In this document: positions 1 to 8,220 of the stretch, in pieces | How the letters are laid out: each line of letters begins with the position of its first letter | Numbering within the stretch: position 1 is the first letter of the stretch | DNA from: Allopusillimonas lactea | GTDB taxonomy: Bacteria; Pseudomonadota; Gammaproteobacteria; Burkholderiales; Burkholderiaceae_B | NCBI RefSeq assembly: GCF_021653995.1 | Contig: NZ_JAJJOZ010000002.1 | Location: 576,953-640,952, forward strand | DNA length: 64,000 nt | Reading direction: 5' to 3' | Notes under the pieces: model-generated | The model's input: the letters and a program-made list of their open reading frames with translations, nothing else | Told to the model about the DNA's origin: nothing | Database searches by the model: none | Translations under genes and position numbers: made by a program

Positions 1-235
1 CCGCATTCATCAGATCGAGCGACGCGATATCGTAGGGGTTCTGAACGGTAACCCAGGAGGCCAGGAACGCGGCGGCGATAAGCAGCGCGAGGACGACGGC
101 TGCGCCAACTGCGAGCGGCTTGTGGGTGAACGACCACCACAGATCGCTTTGCCGCATACGGCGCCAGAATGATGTGCGAGGTGCGGGTGCGCGCTGCGCC
201 ATTGCTGGCGCTGCGGATTTGGTATCAATAGCCAT
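1..235 (-). CDS. Peptide-type ABC transporter permease (DppC/OppC-like), partial
   Basis: This is the N-terminal ~78 residues of an inner-membrane permease; the rest lies beyond the left edge. Translation of the minus strand from ATG at 235 gives a short polar leader, then W-W-S-F, then a hydrophobic helix rich in A, V and L at about residues 45-64, followed by N-P-Y-D, as in DppC/OppC proteins. The gene overlaps the end of the upstream dppB-like gene by 11 bases (225-235), a translational-coupling arrangement. It would be the third gene of a binding protein-permease-permease operon. The family is clear from context; the substrate is not. Confidence 0.8.
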   Translation of the reverse strand, partial: MAIDTKSAAPAMAQRAPAPRTSFWRRMRQSDLWWSFTHKPLAVGAAVVLALLIAAAFLASWVTVQNPYDIASLDLMNA

Positions 236-1196
236 TGTGTCGCAGCCTGGGGTCGATGAGCGCATAAGTGATATCTACGAGGGTATTGATGGTGACGAAT
301 ATGAACGAAACAATGCACAGATAGGCGGCCATGACGGGCAAGTCGACGAATGTCACGGCCTGGATGAACAGCAGCCCCATGCCCGGCCACTGAAATACAG
401 TCTCGGTAATGATGGCGAACGCGATCAGGTTGCCGACCTGCATACCTGTGATGGTGATGACGGGCATCAGGCAGTTGCGCAAGGCATGCTTGAAGTAAAC
501 CGTCTTGAGTGGAATGCCGCGCGCCCGGGAAAACTTGATGAAGTCGGTGCGCAGGGTTTCCAGCATTTCCGCGCGCACCAGCCGCATTACCAGCGTGATC
601 TGGAACAGTGCCAGCGAAATAGCAGGCAAAATCAGTGCGGCGCGCCCAGAAGCTGTGAGCAGGCCAGTGCGCCACCAACCCAGATCCACCACCTCGCCCC
701 GGCCAAAAGCGGGTGCCCATCCCAACGCCACCGAGAAAACCAGAATCAGAAGTATGCCCACGACAAAGGAGGGCAGTGATACGCCCATGATCGAGGCGAA
801 CTGTAGGCACTCCGCATGCCATTTTCCTTTGTGGATGGCTGTCAGAACGCCTAGCGGTATGCCGATGACCAGCGACAGAAGCGTTGCCACCAGCACAAGT
901 TCCAAGGTGGCGGGGAAGCGCTCCGCGATCAGCCCCGACACTTCCTGTTGGTTGCGGTAGGAAATACCGAAATCACCTTGTGCTCCGCGCGTCACGAAGC
1001 GGGCAAACTGCGCGGGTGCACTATCGTTCAGCCCCAGGCGCTCGCGCAGATGCTCGCGGTCCGCCTGTGTGGCCTGCTCATTGAGCATCAGCTCAACAGG
1101 GTCGCCGATATAGCGGAAAATCATGAAAGCAAGGCCGGCGACCACCAGCATGACCAGCGCGGCATTGAACAGCCGCTTTATCAGAAACACCAACAT
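225..1196 (-). CDS. Peptide-type ABC transporter permease (DppB/OppB-like)
   Basis: A 323-residue membrane permease of the dipeptide/oligopeptide/nickel uptake class, the usual length for the family. The start is the typical MLVFLIKRLFNA helix, and further hydrophobic segments lie near residues 100-120, 138-160, 180-200, 250-270 and 290-310. The EAA loop, with a G near its centre, lies around residues 215-245 (KTVYFKHALRN), where the ATPase subunit docks. It follows the solute-binding protein gene by 68 bp and overlaps the dppC-like gene, so the three are probably one transcript. No ATPase gene is visible; it may lie beyond the left edge. Confidence 0.9.
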   Translation of the reverse strand: MLVFLIKRLFNAALVMLVVAGLAFMIFRYIGDPVELMLNEQATQADREHLRERLGLNDSAPAQFARFVTRGAQGDFGISYRNQQEVSGLIAERFPATLELVLVATLLSLVIGIPLGVLTAIHKGKWHAECLQFASIMGVSLPSFVVGILLILVFSVALGWAPAFGRGEVVDLGWWRTGLLTASGRAALILPAISLALFQITLVMRLVRAEMLETLRTDFIKFSRARGIPLKTVYFKHALRNCLMPVITITGMQVGNLIAFAIITETVFQWPGMGLLFIQAVTFVDLPVMAAYLCIVSFIFVTINTLVDITYALIDPRLRHNGY

Positions 1197-1264
1197 GCGT
1201 CACTCCTGCTGCGTGTGCGGCATACCTGCCCGCCGGCCGGTATGCCGAGGGTAGACTCCGGCGC

Positions 1265-2827
1265 TTACTTGACGTACCAGAGGCGGGGTTTGTTGTCGGC
1301 GGTTTGCGGAAAGTCTTTGAATTTGGTCGACACGGCCCACGCGATGGGCTGCTGGTGCAGAGGGATCATCAGCACTTCATCTTTGGCCAGCTTGAGTGCT
1401 TCCGTCTCTAGTGCGACGCGTTTGGCGGCATCCATTTCTTTGCCGGCCTGGTTAATGATGGCGTCCAGCTTGGGGTAAGACCAACCGCCCCAGTTGAATA
1501 CGCCCGCGGTATCGTTTTTGGTGTGCAGTACCTGCACAAGGATGCTGTAGGAATCCAGCATGGGTTCATTGGCCCAGCCCAGCGTGTACATATCCGTCTT
1601 GCCACTGATCCGCTTGGGAAGCTGGATGGCGCGCGGTGCGACATCAAGCTTGGGTTTGACGCCGATGCGCGAGAACATCGACGCGACGGCCTGACAGATT
1701 TGTTCTTCGTTCACATACGATGTCGAGAAGCAGTTGAGCGTAAAGTCGAAGCCATCGGGATAGCCTGCCTTGGCCAGCAGCTTCTTTGCCAACTCGGGGT
1801 CATAGGCGGCGGGTGTATCGAGCGCGCGGTCATAGCCCGGGATCTCGGGCGCCACCAGCGTGCCGGCGACGCGTGATTTGTCGCGCATGACGCGTTTCTT
1901 AAGCAGGTTCAGGTCGATGGCATGCTGCAATGCCTGACGCACCTCGAGCTTGTTGAATGGATTGGGGCGCCCATCTTCGAGGGTGGGCTTGCGGTTCATG
2001 CCGAACATGATGGTGCGCAGATCAGTGCGCTCCAGCACGCGAACATTGGACGCAGCTTTCAGGCGCGGCAGATCCTGTATGGGCGTGTCTTCGACGAAGT
2101 CGATTTCGCCCGACAACAGCGCCGCCACGCGCGTGGCGGGCGAGGAAATGGGGGTGAACTCGATGCGATCCAGATTGTGCTGCGGCGTATCCCACCAGTT
2201 TGTGTTTTTTACGAAGACGGTTTTGGCGTCGGGCTGCCGCGATTCAAGTTTGAACGGGCCTGTGCCGTTAGCGTTGTAAGTGGGGTAACCGTCGACCTTG
2301 GCGCCGATGTCGGTGGGCTTGAGCGCGTTGTGCTCAGTCAGCCATTCCTTGTCGAAAATGAGGATATTGGTCAGATCGTTGAGCAGCAGCGGGTAGGTGC
2401 CGGTGAGCGTGATGTCGACTGTGTGGTCGTCGATTTTTTGGACGCTCTTGTAGGCGGGCAGGTTGCCCTTGAGCGGTGAAGCCGGGTCGCTGACACGATC
2501 GAGCGAGGCGATGACATCGTCGGCGGTGAAGGGGTTACCGTTGTGAAACTTGACCCCCTTGCGCAGTTTAAATCGCCAGGTGTCGGGCGAAACGACTTCC
2601 CAGGATGCAGCCAAAGCGGGCTCGATCTTCAAGTCGCGGTTATAACGAACCAAGCCCTCGTATACATTGCTTAGTACGTTGATGGCGAAGCTATCGCCGT
2701 AGGCATAAGGATCCATCGAACCGATGTCCCGTGCCGGCCCCCAGCGAAGCGTTTCGGCATGGGCCGCAGATAGACAGAGCAGACTCGCCGTCAGGGCGGC
2801 AATGAAGTGTTTGGATCGCATCAGCAT
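1265..2827 (-). CDS. ABC transporter solute-binding protein, family 5
   Basis: A 520-residue periplasmic binding protein of the DppA/OppA (SBP_bac_5) family. The N-terminus has K/R, a hydrophobic core and AHA-E, a clear Sec signal peptide cut near residue 24. The mature part contains the family landmarks: LRWGPARDIGSMDPY at its start, WRFKLRKGVKFHNG-PFTADDV near residues 85-105 and NGTGPFKLE near residues 185-195. Two in-frame ATGs (2827 and 2821) are possible starts. It heads the minus-strand operon with both permeases and is divergent from a GntR regulator 382 bp away. The ligand is unknown; linkage to racemase and flavin-reductase genes suggests a small peptide or amino-acid derivative. 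Confidence 0.9.
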   Translation of the reverse strand: MLMRSKHFIAALTASLLCLSAAHAETLRWGPARDIGSMDPYAYGDSFAINVLSNVYEGLVRYNRDLKIEPALAASWEVVSPDTWRFKLRKGVKFHNGNPFTADDVIASLDRVSDPASPLKGNLPAYKSVQKIDDHTVDITLTGTYPLLLNDLTNILIFDKEWLTEHNALKPTDIGAKVDGYPTYNANGTGPFKLESRQPDAKTVFVKNTNWWDTPQHNLDRIEFTPISSPATRVAALLSGEIDFVEDTPIQDLPRLKAASNVRVLERTDLRTIMFGMNRKPTLEDGRPNPFNKLEVRQALQHAIDLNLLKKRVMRDKSRVAGTLVAPEIPGYDRALDTPAAYDPELAKKLLAKAGYPDGFDFTLNCFSTSYVNEEQICQAVASMFSRIGVKPKLDVAPRAIQLPKRISGKTDMYTLGWANEPMLDSYSILVQVLHTKNDTAGVFNWGGWSYPKLDAIINQAGKEMDAAKRVALETEALKLAKDEVLMIPLHQQPIAWAVSTKFKDFPQTADNKPRLWYVK

Positions 2828-2864
2828 GTCTCCGGTTTTTGAATGTATGCATAATAAATGCTAA

Positions 2865-2876
2865 ATCGTACACAAT
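2865..2876. promoter_or_regulatory. Candidate GntR operator upstream of the binding-protein gene
   Basis: ATCGTACACAAT lies 38 bp before the binding-protein gene. Read on the minus strand it is ATTGTGTACGAT, close to ATTGTCGTATACAAT at 3172-3186 in front of the divergent GntR gene. FCD-type GntR proteins bind short palindromes of the GT-N-AC kind, so the pair may be two operators of one regulator. This is inference from sequence similarity only. Confidence 0.35.
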
Positions 2877-3050
2877 CTATGGAAATCATTTGGGTATTTT
2901 CCCTAGTGCCCAGGCTCGTAACGGAGTAGGGGGGGGCGCTGCGATTGTTTTGCGTTTCTCTGGGGTATGTGAGCCGTACCCGCGCCTCGCCGCGATCAAT
3001 CCCCGGCCGTAGTTGCAGCCATGAGTGCCGCCGCCATGGTCCTGGCTGCT

Positions 3051-3101
3051 CCTGCACCTGCACCTGCACCTGCACCTGCACCTGCAGTTGTTGTTGTTGT
3101 T
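3051..3101. repeat. Hexanucleotide (CCTGCA)6 tract followed by (GTT)5
   Basis: Six perfect tandem copies of CCTGCA run from 3051 to 3086 and are followed directly by five GTT triplets (3087-3101). The tract lies about 110-160 bp upstream of the GntR start, between the two divergent transcription units. Both unit sizes are multiples of three, so length change would not shift a frame, but it would change promoter or operator spacing. If translation began upstream, the tract would encode Pro-Ala and then Val runs, unlike any GntR N-terminus. Confidence 0.9.
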
Positions 3102-3171
3102 GTGTCCTTTATAGTGTTTGTGTTGTTCGCTTTTTTACGGGATTTTCGAAGTGATCCGTCCTTTTTCGGAA

Positions 3172-3186
3172 ATTGTCGTATACAAT
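3172..3186. promoter_or_regulatory. Candidate GntR autoregulatory operator
   Basis: ATTGT-CGTAT-ACAAT is a perfect inverted repeat (5-bp arms, 5-bp spacer) ending 23 bp before the GntR start codon. Its position could allow autorepression. It resembles the site at 2865-2876 before the divergent transporter operon. Confidence 0.45.
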
Positions 3187-3209
3187 TAATTAAACAAATT
3201 GAATACAAT

Positions 3210-3905
3210 ATGAGCATGTCCAATCAACAAGCAAACCGCAGCGAAGCGATCTACTACTCGCTGCGCCGCGCCATCATCGAGCAGGCATTGCGTCCGGGCG
3301 TCAAATTGCCCGAAGACATCATCGGCGAGCAGTTCGGCGTCAGCCGTACCAGCGTACGCAATGCGCTGGTGCGGCTGAGCGCCGAAGGGCTGGTGGATAT
3401 TCGCCCCAACAAAGGGGCTACCGTTGCCGAGCCTTCACTCGAAGAAGCGCTGGATATTTTTTCGCTGCGCCGCTGTCTTGAGCGCGAAGTAGTCTCGCGT
3501 CTGGCGCGGCAAGTCAGCCCGGCAATACTGGATGCGCTGCGCGAGCATGTGCGCAAAGAAGAAGCGGCGCTGGGCAGCAAGGGGCCGTTATCCATGCGGC
3601 TAGCGGGGGAGTTTCATACGCTGCTGGCCGAGCTTACGGGCTCGCGCCCGCTGGCCCGCTATGTCAGTGAGATTGTCTCGCGTTGCTCACTCATACTGGC
3701 GCTCTACAGCCGTCCGCACTCGGGCGAGTGCGGCATTGATGAGCACATGCAAATTATCGATGCGCTGCAGCGCCGTGACCCCGACAAAGCCATGCACGTC
3801 ATGGAGCACCATTTAAGCGCCGTTGAAGCGCGCGCCAACATCACCGAACAGGGCTTGGAGCCCGATATTCGGGCCATCTTGAGCGGCTACGTCCATTCAA
3901 CGTAG
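3210..3905 (+). CDS. GntR-family transcriptional regulator, FCD type
   Basis: A 231-residue regulator. Residues ~5-75 form the winged helix-turn-helix (EAIYYSLRRAIIEQALRPG, then EDIIGEQFGVSRTSVRNAL and a GLVDIRPNKGATVA wing). Residues ~85-220 form the all-helical FCD ligand domain with spaced Asp/His metal-site candidates. I chose ATG 3210; a longer frame reaches back to 3021 but would translate the CCTGCA/GTT tract and lacks a plausible start. ATG 3216 is an alternative. The gene is divergent from the peptide-type ABC operon and 37 bp before the flavin-reductase-like gene, so it probably controls both. The effector is unknown. Confidence 0.88.
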   Translation: MSMSNQQANRSEAIYYSLRRAIIEQALRPGVKLPEDIIGEQFGVSRTSVRNALVRLSAEGLVDIRPNKGATVAEPSLEEALDIFSLRRCLEREVVSRLARQVSPAILDALREHVRKEEAALGSKGPLSMRLAGEFHTLLAELTGSRPLARYVSEIVSRCSLILALYSRPHSGECGIDEHMQIIDALQRRDPDKAMHVMEHHLSAVEARANITEQGLEPDIRAILSGYVHST

Positions 3906-3942
3906 GTCGTATTTTTCAATATTGCAAATCAGGAGACGCTGT

Positions 3943-4659
3943 ATGTCTGTGTCGCAAACTCTGGCCGCATGCGCAGGCCGTCACCATGTCAGTGTGGATT
4001 TCAGCCAGATTTCTGCCCGGGAGCGATACAAGCTTCTGATCGGCGCTGTCGTGCCGCGGCCTATTGCGCTGGTGACCACGCGCAGCACAGACGGGGTGGC
4101 GAATGCAGCACCATACAGTTTTTTCAATTGCCTGTCCGCCGATCCCGCCATTGTCGCGCTCGGCGTCGAAAACCATGAAGACGTGTCGTTCAAAGATACC
4201 GCCCGCAATATACGGATGACAGAAGTGTTCACGGTCAATATCGTGGACATGGCGCTGATGGATGCCATGAATACCTGTGCGGTGCCGTTTCCGCCCAATG
4301 TAGACGAGCTCGCTGCCGCTGGGCTGACGCCCATGCCGGGCGTGGCCGTCGATTGCCCGTATATTCTCGAGTCGCCGATCGCGCTCGAATGCCGTCGCTA
4401 TGTCACGCTTAACGTCGGTCGTTCGCGTGAAATCATTATGGGGCAGGTGGTGCGTATGCACATCCGTGAAGACATTCTCGACGCGCAGCGTTTCTATGTG
4501 GACCAGGCGGGGCTGGATGCTGTAGGCCGCATGGGCGGCCACGCCTACGCAAGCACACGCGACCTCTTCGATTTGCCCACCATGTCGGTGGCACAGTGGG
4601 AAAGCAAGCAATCCGAGCGCCTTCGCATGCCTGCCACGCAAGAGGCCGTGCCGACATGA
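3943..4659 (+). CDS. Flavin reductase-like, FMN-binding split-barrel protein
   Basis: A 238-residue protein of the flavin reductase-like domain family. The core begins VDFSQISARERYKLL and continues into G-A-V-V-P-R-P-I-A-L-V-T-T, the start of the FMN-binding barrel, then NAAPYSFFNCLSADPAIVALG. A C-terminal GRMGGHAYASTRDLFDL segment is typical of the larger subgroup (DIM6/NTAB-like). AGGAGA at 3931 sits 6 bp before ATG 3943, fixing the start over an in-frame codon at 3922. It overlaps the next gene by ATGA (4656-4659), so the two are coupled. Members bind FMN, and some supply reduced flavin to oxygenases; no partner oxygenase is visible here, so the reaction is unknown. Confidence 0.85.
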   Translation: MSVSQTLAACAGRHHVSVDFSQISARERYKLLIGAVVPRPIALVTTRSTDGVANAAPYSFFNCLSADPAIVALGVENHEDVSFKDTARNIRMTEVFTVNIVDMALMDAMNTCAVPFPPNVDELAAAGLTPMPGVAVDCPYILESPIALECRRYVTLNVGRSREIIMGQVVRMHIREDILDAQRFYVDQAGLDAVGRMGGHAYASTRDLFDLPTMSVAQWESKQSERLRMPATQEAVPT

Positions 4660-5354
4660 ACGTGCTGATCGTCAATCCCAATGCGTCGTCGACGATGACC
4701 GATGCGATCACCGTCGCGGCACAGTGCGCGGGTGCCGAAGATATCAAGGTGCGCGGCGTCACGAATCATATGGGGCCGTCCGCGATTCAGGGCGTGGTCG
4801 ATGGCGCGCGTGCAGTTCCGGGGCTGCTGGATATAATCGCCGGCGATCACTGCGCCGATGCCTTTATCATTGCGTGCTTTGATGATACCGGGCTGGATGC
4901 TGCGCGCAGCATCACGAGTAAACCGGTGGTGGGTATAGGTGAAGCGGCATATTATGCAGCCGCGTGTGTGGCAGAGCAGTTTTCAGTGGTGACAACCCTG
5001 CCGTGCTCCACGCCCATACTGCGTGCCAATTTGCAGCGCTACGGCCTTTTGCACCGTTGCGCGTCGGTGCTGGCGGCGAACGTGCCCGTGCTGGATCTGG
5101 AGCATCCGTCGGATCAAGCCGTGGGCAAGCTGCGCGCCACGATACGGCGTGCCATTGATGATGACGGCGCCACGGCCATCGTTCTGGGCTGCGCCGGGAT
5201 GGCTGCCCTGCATCGGCAGCTCGGCAGCGAATTCGGCGTGCCGATTATTGATGGCGTGGCAAGCGCTGTGGGAATGGCTTCTAGTTTGGTGCGGATGGGT
5301 GCGCGCACCGCCCGTGCGGGCTTGTACGCGCCGCCGACCGAAATGGCGATATAG
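4656..5354 (+). CDS. Asp/Glu/hydantoin racemase family protein
   Basis: A 232-residue protein starting MNVLIVNPNASSTMTDAI, the signature opening of hydantoin/aspartate racemases. The two catalytic cysteines expected for the cofactor-independent mechanism appear in an I-A-C-F-D-D-T-G motif near residue 72 and an L-G-C-A-G-M motif near residue 180. The start ATG overlaps the stop of the flavin-reductase-like gene (ATGA). With the GntR regulator and a peptide-type transporter next door, it may racemise or cleave an imported amino-acid derivative such as a hydantoin or N-carbamoyl compound. No hydantoinase or carbamoylase gene is in the window, so this is only an inference. Confidence 0.85.
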   Translation: MNVLIVNPNASSTMTDAITVAAQCAGAEDIKVRGVTNHMGPSAIQGVVDGARAVPGLLDIIAGDHCADAFIIACFDDTGLDAARSITSKPVVGIGEAAYYAAACVAEQFSVVTTLPCSTPILRANLQRYGLLHRCASVLAANVPVLDLEHPSDQAVGKLRATIRRAIDDDGATAIVLGCAGMAALHRQLGSEFGVPIIDGVASAVGMASSLVRMGARTARAGLYAPPTEMAI

Positions 5355-5429
5355 GCGCTGGTGGGCGGGGGGCGGCGTTCTTGCGCAAGGTAACGAAACA
5401 AAACGTCTGTTTCCGTGCCCCAATCGATG

Positions 5430-6323
5430 TCACCATGTCCGGCCCCCCAGCGCTTGCCGCAGGTAATCAATCAGTAGCCGTACCTTGGGCGAAACATGCT
5501 GTCTGCTCGGGTAGAGCGCGTATACGCCCAGCTCTATCGAACGGTAGTTGGGCATGATTTCTTCGAGCGCGCCGCTGCGCAGGTCATCGCCCACAAGAAA
5601 CGATGGTTGCAGAATGATACCCATGTGTTGCAGGGCGGCATCGCGGCAGGTGTCGCCGCTATTGGTGCGCATGCGCGGGTTGACATTGACGCTTACCGGC
5701 CCGTCGGGCCCCGTGAAGGCCCATTGGTCGCCCATGGAAAACAGGCTGTAGGCCAGGATGGAGTGGCTCGCCAGTTCGGCGGGCTCAGTGGGGCGGCCGT
5801 GCTCATCAAGATAGCGCGGCGAGGCGCACAACACCATGCGTGTGCTCGATAACTGACGGCTGATGAGCGATGAGCTGCGCAGCCGCCCGACGCGTATCAC
5901 CAGATCGTAGCCTTCTTCCACCACATCCACCAGGCGATCGGCCAGTGTAATGTCCAGCATCACGGCTGGGTGCTGGGCCATGAAGCCGCCCCACAACGGT
6001 GCCAGATGCAGCAGGCCGAAGGTAACGGGCGCGTTGATCTTAAGCGGGCCGCGCGCCTCGCCGGTGCCGGCGGTGATCTCGGCCTCGGCTTCGTCCACGT
6101 CGGCCAACACGGCCTTGCTGCGTATGTGGAAGGTGGCGCCTTCGCCGGTGAGTGAAAGGCGCCGGGTGGTGCGGTTAAGCAAGCGCACACCCAACCGGCT
6201 CTCGAGTTCGTTCAGTGTGCGCGACACTGCCGCCTTTGATAAGCCGAGCATATCGGCCGCACCGACAAAACTGCCGCAATCGACGATGGCGACAAACACC
6301 TTCATTTCCTGGAAGCGGTCCAT
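5430..6323 (-). CDS. LysR-family transcriptional regulator
   Basis: A 297-residue regulator. Residues 1-60 contain the winged helix-turn-helix (MDRFQEMKVFVAIVDCGSF, then LSKAAVSRTLNELESRLGVRLLNRTTRRLSLT), followed by a LysR substrate-binding domain with INAPVTFG near residue 95. I chose ATG 6323 because MDRFQEMKVF is the standard opening; an in-frame ATG at 6350 would add nine unlikely residues. It is divergent from doxX and a DODA-type dioxygenase, a common betaproteobacterial arrangement, so it probably controls them. The effector is unknown. Confidence 0.9.
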   Translation of the reverse strand: MDRFQEMKVFVAIVDCGSFVGAADMLGLSKAAVSRTLNELESRLGVRLLNRTTRRLSLTGEGATFHIRSKAVLADVDEAEAEITAGTGEARGPLKINAPVTFGLLHLAPLWGGFMAQHPAVMLDITLADRLVDVVEEGYDLVIRVGRLRSSSLISRQLSSTRMVLCASPRYLDEHGRPTEPAELASHSILAYSLFSMGDQWAFTGPDGPVSVNVNPRMRTNSGDTCRDAALQHMGIILQPSFLVGDDLRSGALEEIMPNYRSIELGVYALYPSRQHVSPKVRLLIDYLRQALGGRTW

Positions 6324-6429
6324 ACGGTTCGCGTCGTGCCCTCGCTGCAATCATGGGGTGGGCCGCCACGCACAAATTGCGCGGCGGAGATTTCGCCGGA
6401 TAACGACCCCTCACACGCCTAAGCTCCGT

Positions 6430-6583
6430 GACGCATCGGTTCACGAAACCAGACATGTGCCTGAACCATGTGATGCATCGGCTTGGAAAACAAGGCGGGG
6501 CCTGAACCGGTGTAATGCCCCCGCTCAGGAAAGCTGGCACCCGCGTGCATTTGGTGATGCACCGGTTCCGGAAACCTGGAATG
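6430..6583. repeat. Four imperfect 42-bp tandem repeats
   Basis: Units start at 6430, 6472, 6514 and 6556, exactly 42 bp apart. The shared core is GATGCATCGGTTC, then GAAAAC/GAAACC, then a purine-rich stretch; units 1 and 2 share GCCTGAACC-GTGT at their ends. The fourth unit decays after about 28 bp. The array sits between divergent lysR and doxX, about 190-340 bp upstream of doxX. On either strand it is open in one frame as a 14-residue repeat, but there is no convincing start site, so I do not call a gene. Confidence 0.75.
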
Positions 6584-6773
6584 CAGGGAAGAATATCGAA
6601 TATTGTTTTGTAAAAGTAAACAGTGAGTTTAATACAAATATGTTTATTTCTTGATGTGGAACAAATACAGTGACATCCATGGCTGCCCCGGTATCCCCTT
6701 CTATGCTGGTCGGAGCGGGGGCTGAACCACGAAACGTCTGTACCGTTCATGCTTTCATCAAGGAAACCTAATC

Positions 6774-7220
6774 ATGACCACCATCGCTGCAAACACAACT
6801 GCCGCCGCACAAGCGTCGACCTCCTCGAGCCTGCTGAGCCTGTTTGGCCGGCTCGCCATCATCGCGCTGTTCCTGCCCGCGGGCCTGAGCAAGATCACCG
6901 GCTTTGCCGGCACCGTGGGCTACATTAATTCTATTGGCCTGCCTGCGCCCACGCTGGCCGCCATTGTCGCCATCATTGTTGAGGTAGGCGGCAGCCTGGC
7001 GCTTATTGCCGGCTTCCACACGCGTATCGCGGCGTTGGTCATGGCTGTATTCACCGTTGTGGCCACGTTCTCCTTCCATACGTTCTGGTCTGTGCCTGCC
7101 GACCAGGTGATGATGCAGCAACTGCTGTTCTACAAGAACATTGCTGTGATTGGTGGCCTGCTGACCTTGGCTGCCCATGGCGCGGGTGCTCTCAGCATGG
7201 ACGCGCGCCGCGGCCGCTGA
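6774..7220 (+). CDS. DoxX-family membrane protein
   Basis: A 148-residue inner-membrane protein with four predicted helices (about residues 25-42, 58-80, 85-105 and 115-135). It has the DoxX-family features LFLPAGLSKITGF after helix 1 and LIAGFHTRIAALVMAVFTVVATFSFH in the middle. The ~20-residue T/A/S-rich leader before the first helix is short and polar. It lies between a divergent lysR and an extradiol-dioxygenase-like gene, a combination seen across Burkholderiales. The family is linked to quinone or redox metabolism; the exact role is not known. Confidence 0.9.
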   Translation: MTTIAANTTAAAQASTSSSLLSLFGRLAIIALFLPAGLSKITGFAGTVGYINSIGLPAPTLAAIVAIIVEVGGSLALIAGFHTRIAALVMAVFTVVATFSFHTFWSVPADQVMMQQLLFYKNIAVIGGLLTLAAHGAGALSMDARRGR

Positions 7221-7221
7221 G

Positions 7222-7335
7222 CAGCGCTGCGTATTTCGACATGCGCCGCAGCCGCCCAACGCGGCTTATGTCGATACGCGCTGTGGCGGTAGACCGGCGC
7301 TGCGTGCGTCGATACGCGTCGCAGCTGCTGAGCTG
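7222..7335. repeat. Three degenerate 36-39 bp repeats
   Basis: Segments beginning near 7222 (GCGCTGCGTATTTCGACATG), 7261 (GCGGCTTATGTCGATACGCG) and 7297 (GCGCTGCGTGCGTCGATACG) share a GC-GCTGCGT--GTCGATACGCG core, with GCAGC/GTGGC after it. They fill the doxX-dioxygenase gap. They are more diverged than the 42-bp and 35-bp arrays on either side but similar in style. Confidence 0.45.
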
Positions 7336-7394
7336 TTTCGCGCAATATGTCCCTCCGGCCACCCGGAGGGAACCGTCTTTCCGGAGATCCCATC

Positions 7395-8198
7395 ATGTCT
7401 GACCTGTCTATTGCACCCGTATTGTTTATTTCCCACGGGGCGCCGACGTTTGCGCTGGAGCCCGGCCGCCTGGGCCCCCGCTTGACGCGGGCGGGCCGCG
7501 GCCTGACAGGTGCCCGCGCCATTCTGGTGGTGTCACCGCACTGGCAGACGCGCGACCTGGAGGTCGCCACTACGGCGGCTCCGGAAACCATCCATGATTT
7601 TGGTGGTTTCCCAGCCGCCCTGTATGCCCTGCGCTATCCGGTGGCCGGCGCCCCGGAGGCCGCCGCGAAGGCACTGACCCTCTTGCGTGAAAGCGGCTGG
7701 CCCGTTCGCGAGGATACCGAGCGCGGGCTGGACCATGGCGCATGGGTGCCGCTGATGCATTTGCTGCCCGATGCCAACATACCTGCCTTCCAGGTGTCGC
7801 TGCCCCATGCGCTGGACACGCACGGCGCGGTAGCGTTGGGGCGGGCACTGGCGCCCCTGCGCCAGCAAGGCATTGCCATCATTGGCTCGGGCAGCATGAC
7901 GCACAATCTGTATGAGTTCCGCGGCCAGAATACGCGTGTCGAGCCTTATGTCGAGGAATTCAGCGCCTGGGTGGATGCAGCGGTGCGGGCCCCGAACCTA
8001 CCCTTGTTGGCAGACTACCGCGCTCTGGCGCCCCACGCGCAGCGCGCCCATCCCACCGAGGAGCATTTTCTGCCTCTGCTGGTGGCCATGGCGGCAACCG
8101 GCGGCAATGAGGCGCCGGTACTGCTGGACGATGAAGTGACCTACGGCGTGCTTTCCATGGCTTCGTATGCCTGGGGGCTGAAAGAGGCGGCCGCCTGA
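7395..8198 (+). CDS. DODA-type extradiol aromatic ring-opening dioxygenase family protein
   Basis: A 267-residue protein of the LigB-like class III dioxygenase family (YgiD/DODA). Metal-ligand and catalytic motifs are visible: FISHGAPT at the start (first His), VVSPHWQTR near residue 50, a DHGAWVPL motif near residue 118 and GSGSMTHNL near residue 170, with ERHF-like EEHFLPLLVA near residue 225. I chose ATG 7395; the in-frame extension to 7347 runs through repeat DNA. It follows doxX and is probably controlled by the upstream LysR. E. coli YgiD acts on DOPA, but the substrate here cannot be read from sequence. Confidence 0.9.
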   Translation: MSDLSIAPVLFISHGAPTFALEPGRLGPRLTRAGRGLTGARAILVVSPHWQTRDLEVATTAAPETIHDFGGFPAALYALRYPVAGAPEAAAKALTLLRESGWPVREDTERGLDHGAWVPLMHLLPDANIPAFQVSLPHALDTHGAVALGRALAPLRQQGIAIIGSGSMTHNLYEFRGQNTRVEPYVEEFSAWVDAAVRAPNLPLLADYRALAPHAQRAHPTEEHFLPLLVAMAATGGNEAPVLLDDEVTYGVLSMASYAWGLKEAAA

Positions 8199-8220
8199 CC
8201 TGGCATCGGCCGCCTGATTC

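Noticed and set aside
120..779. Long plus-strand open frame antisense to the first permease gene
   Set aside because: The minus-strand frame has clear transporter homology; the plus frame has no motifs or ribosome site and results from high GC.
3021..3209. N-terminal extension of the GntR gene through the CCTGCA/GTT repeats
   Set aside because: It would encode Pro-Ala and poly-Val, absent from GntR proteins; ATG 3210 fits the domain start.
5950..6654. Plus-strand open frame carrying a 14-residue repeat over the 42-bp array
   Set aside because: Most of it is antisense to lysR, and there is no start signal; the repeat is explained by the DNA period of 42.
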